In this document: positions 63,164-64,000 of the stretch, piece after piece
How the letters are laid out: every line of letters starts with the position of its first letter
Position numbering within the stretch: the first letter of the stretch is position 1
From: Pedobacter changchengzhani
GTDB lineage: Bacteria; Bacteroidota; Bacteroidia; Sphingobacteriales; Sphingobacteriaceae
Length of the DNA stretch: 64,000 nucleotides
Assembly (NCBI RefSeq): GCF_004354365.1
Contig: NZ_SJCY01000001.1
Location: forward strand, 310,001-374,000
Direction of reading: 5' to 3'
The notes under the pieces: generated by a model
Database searches by the model: none
The model's input: only the letters and a program-made list of their open reading frames with translations
Told to the model about the DNA's origin: nothing
Translations under genes and position numbers: made by a program

Positions 63164-64000
63164 ATGAAAGCATTTATTATCTCCATCATCTTCTGTATTG
63201 CAGGCATAAAATCCTTTGCGCAAAACCAAAATGCGTTAGTTATTGGTATCGATACATACAAGCCATTAGGGTCTATAAAGCCATCAGCAAGTGGGCGAGT
63301 AGATTTTAGAAATTTAGATGGTTGCAGGAATGATGCTTTAGCCGTAAAATCACTCATACAGAGTTTTTATGCCTTTAAGCCACAAAATGTGGATACGCTT
63401 TTTAATAGAAAAGCAACACGGGCGAGTATTTTAGCAAAGTTTGCAACACTATTAAATAAAAGTAATGCTGGCGATGTCGCCTTTATTTATTATGCTGGTC
63501 ATGGCAGTCAACAGCGCAACTCGCTTACTAAAGAGAAGGATAGCTTAGATGAATCCATCGTGCCTGCAGATACCTATACCGCAGGTGTTGGAGATATTAG
63601 GGATAAAGAATTAGCGAAAATTTTTAATGCTTTTATTGATAAAGGTGTAAAACTTACAGTGATTTTAGATTGCTGCCATAGCGGATCAATGAGTCGTGGT
63701 TTATACGATAAGCCTAAAAGCAGATACATTGCAACCAATTATTTCGATGCTAAAGATGATTCAAATCCGCAAGCACCCGAAGATAGAAAAGAAGGCACAT
63801 TTTTAATTATATCTGCTGCGCAGGATGATGAACCGGCAGAAGAAGCTGTTGATGAAAACAAAAAACCGCATGGTGCATTTACCATTTCGTTATTAGAAGC
63901 CATAAAACAACAATCTGTAAATGCCTCTGCATTAAATTTATTTAGAAGTATTGGGGTAATTTTAAAAAGCAAAGGTAAAAGTCAAGAACCTGTAATTGGT
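63164..64000 (+). CDS. Secreted caspase-family (C14-like) protein, 3' end cut by the window
   Basis: 279 codons from ATG 63164, still open at the window edge. A signal peptide (MKAFIISIIFCIAGIKSFA) is followed by a p20-like caspase domain: ALVIGIDTYKP, LDGCRNDALAVKSLI, catalytic His in FIYYAGHGSQ and catalytic Cys in VILDCCHSGSMSRG. DESIVPADT follows the His. The signal peptide indicates export, unlike many defence caspases that act inside the cell. A terminator separates it from the ATPase-DUF4276 pair. Confidence 0.92.
   Translation, partial: MKAFIISIIFCIAGIKSFAQNQNALVIGIDTYKPLGSIKPSASGRVDFRNLDGCRNDALAVKSLIQSFYAFKPQNVDTLFNRKATRASILAKFATLLNKSNAGDVAFIYYAGHGSQQRNSLTKEKDSLDESIVPADTYTAGVGDIRDKELAKIFNAFIDKGVKLTVILDCCHSGSMSRGLYDKPKSRYIATNYFDAKDDSNPQAPEDRKEGTFLIISAAQDDEPAEEAVDENKKPHGAFTISLLEAIKQQSVNASALNLFRSIGVILKSKGKSQEPVIG

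Overview
The window is AT-rich, densely coded DNA from a member of the Bacteroidetes, most likely a Sphingobacteriaceae genus such as Pedobacter. The evidence is TTTG-N19/23-TAnnTTTG promoters, few strong Shine-Dalgarno sequences, Bacteroidetes-type genes (DUF1501/DUF1800 pair, fused branched-chain ketoacid dehydrogenase E1, DksA-like protein without zinc cysteines) and GC-rich palindromic intergenic repeats. The genus is inferred from gene content only. Most of the window is ordinary chromosomal backbone, with several accessory patches.

Layout. 1-5.2 kb: end of an efflux adaptor gene, its outer-membrane partner, a TerC-like membrane protein, and feoAB for ferrous iron uptake. 5.4-6.5 kb: an Lrp/AsnC regulator and, facing away from it, two tandem tRNA-like RNA genes with a promoter, a boxA-like motif and a terminator. 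7.0-10.4 kb: a trp operon (trpE-trpG-trpC) controlled by a leader peptide with a Trp-Leu-Trp motif, an antiterminator and an attenuator hairpin; trpD is absent between trpG and trpC. 10.5-17.8 kb: hflX, a four-helix-bundle protein gene bracketed by repeats, rbfA, a hemolysin III-like protein, an M23-like protein, and a divergent lipid kinase and App1-like phosphatase. 18-31 kb: DUF1501/DUF1800, aat, a SprT-like protease, a DUF433/DUF5615 toxin-antitoxin pair, adenine deaminase, fused BkdAB, LutB, an M28 peptidase, rpiB and tatC. 31.6-37.2 kb: the lipid and ribosome cluster yceD-rpmF-plsX-fabH-accB-accC; a decayed YoeB-type module lies just beyond accC between two copies of the accC 3' end.

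37.3-46.6 kb: a Bro-N family pseudogene with three in-frame stops, lspA, a dksA-like gene, ileS carrying an in-frame repeat-derived insertion, a MarR regulator with a palindromic operator candidate beside an MFS exporter, and rsgA. 46.8-56.5 kb: mostly hypothetical lipoproteins and membrane proteins, with dtd, a MazG-like gene, a DUF4286 gene and a TPR protein. 56.8-61.1 kb: an S9-peptidase-like lipoprotein lacking the catalytic Ser and His, next to a sensor kinase and response regulator. 61.3-64 kb: an AAA ATPase overlapping a DUF4276 TOPRIM-like gene, which looks like an OLD/PARIS-type defence pair, then a secreted caspase-family protein cut by the window edge.

The strongest candidates for undescribed biology are: (1) the two tRNA-like genes with an identical odd anticodon arm and very large, divergent variable arms; (2) a complete trp attenuator in a Bacteroidetes operon; (3) GC-rich palindromes that supply coding sequence or stop codons in ileS, trpC, trpG and the mazG/DUF4286 pair; (4) the repeat-bracketed four-helix-bundle gene; (5) the toxin module between duplicated accC ends. 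All functional statements are from reading the sequence; no database search was run.
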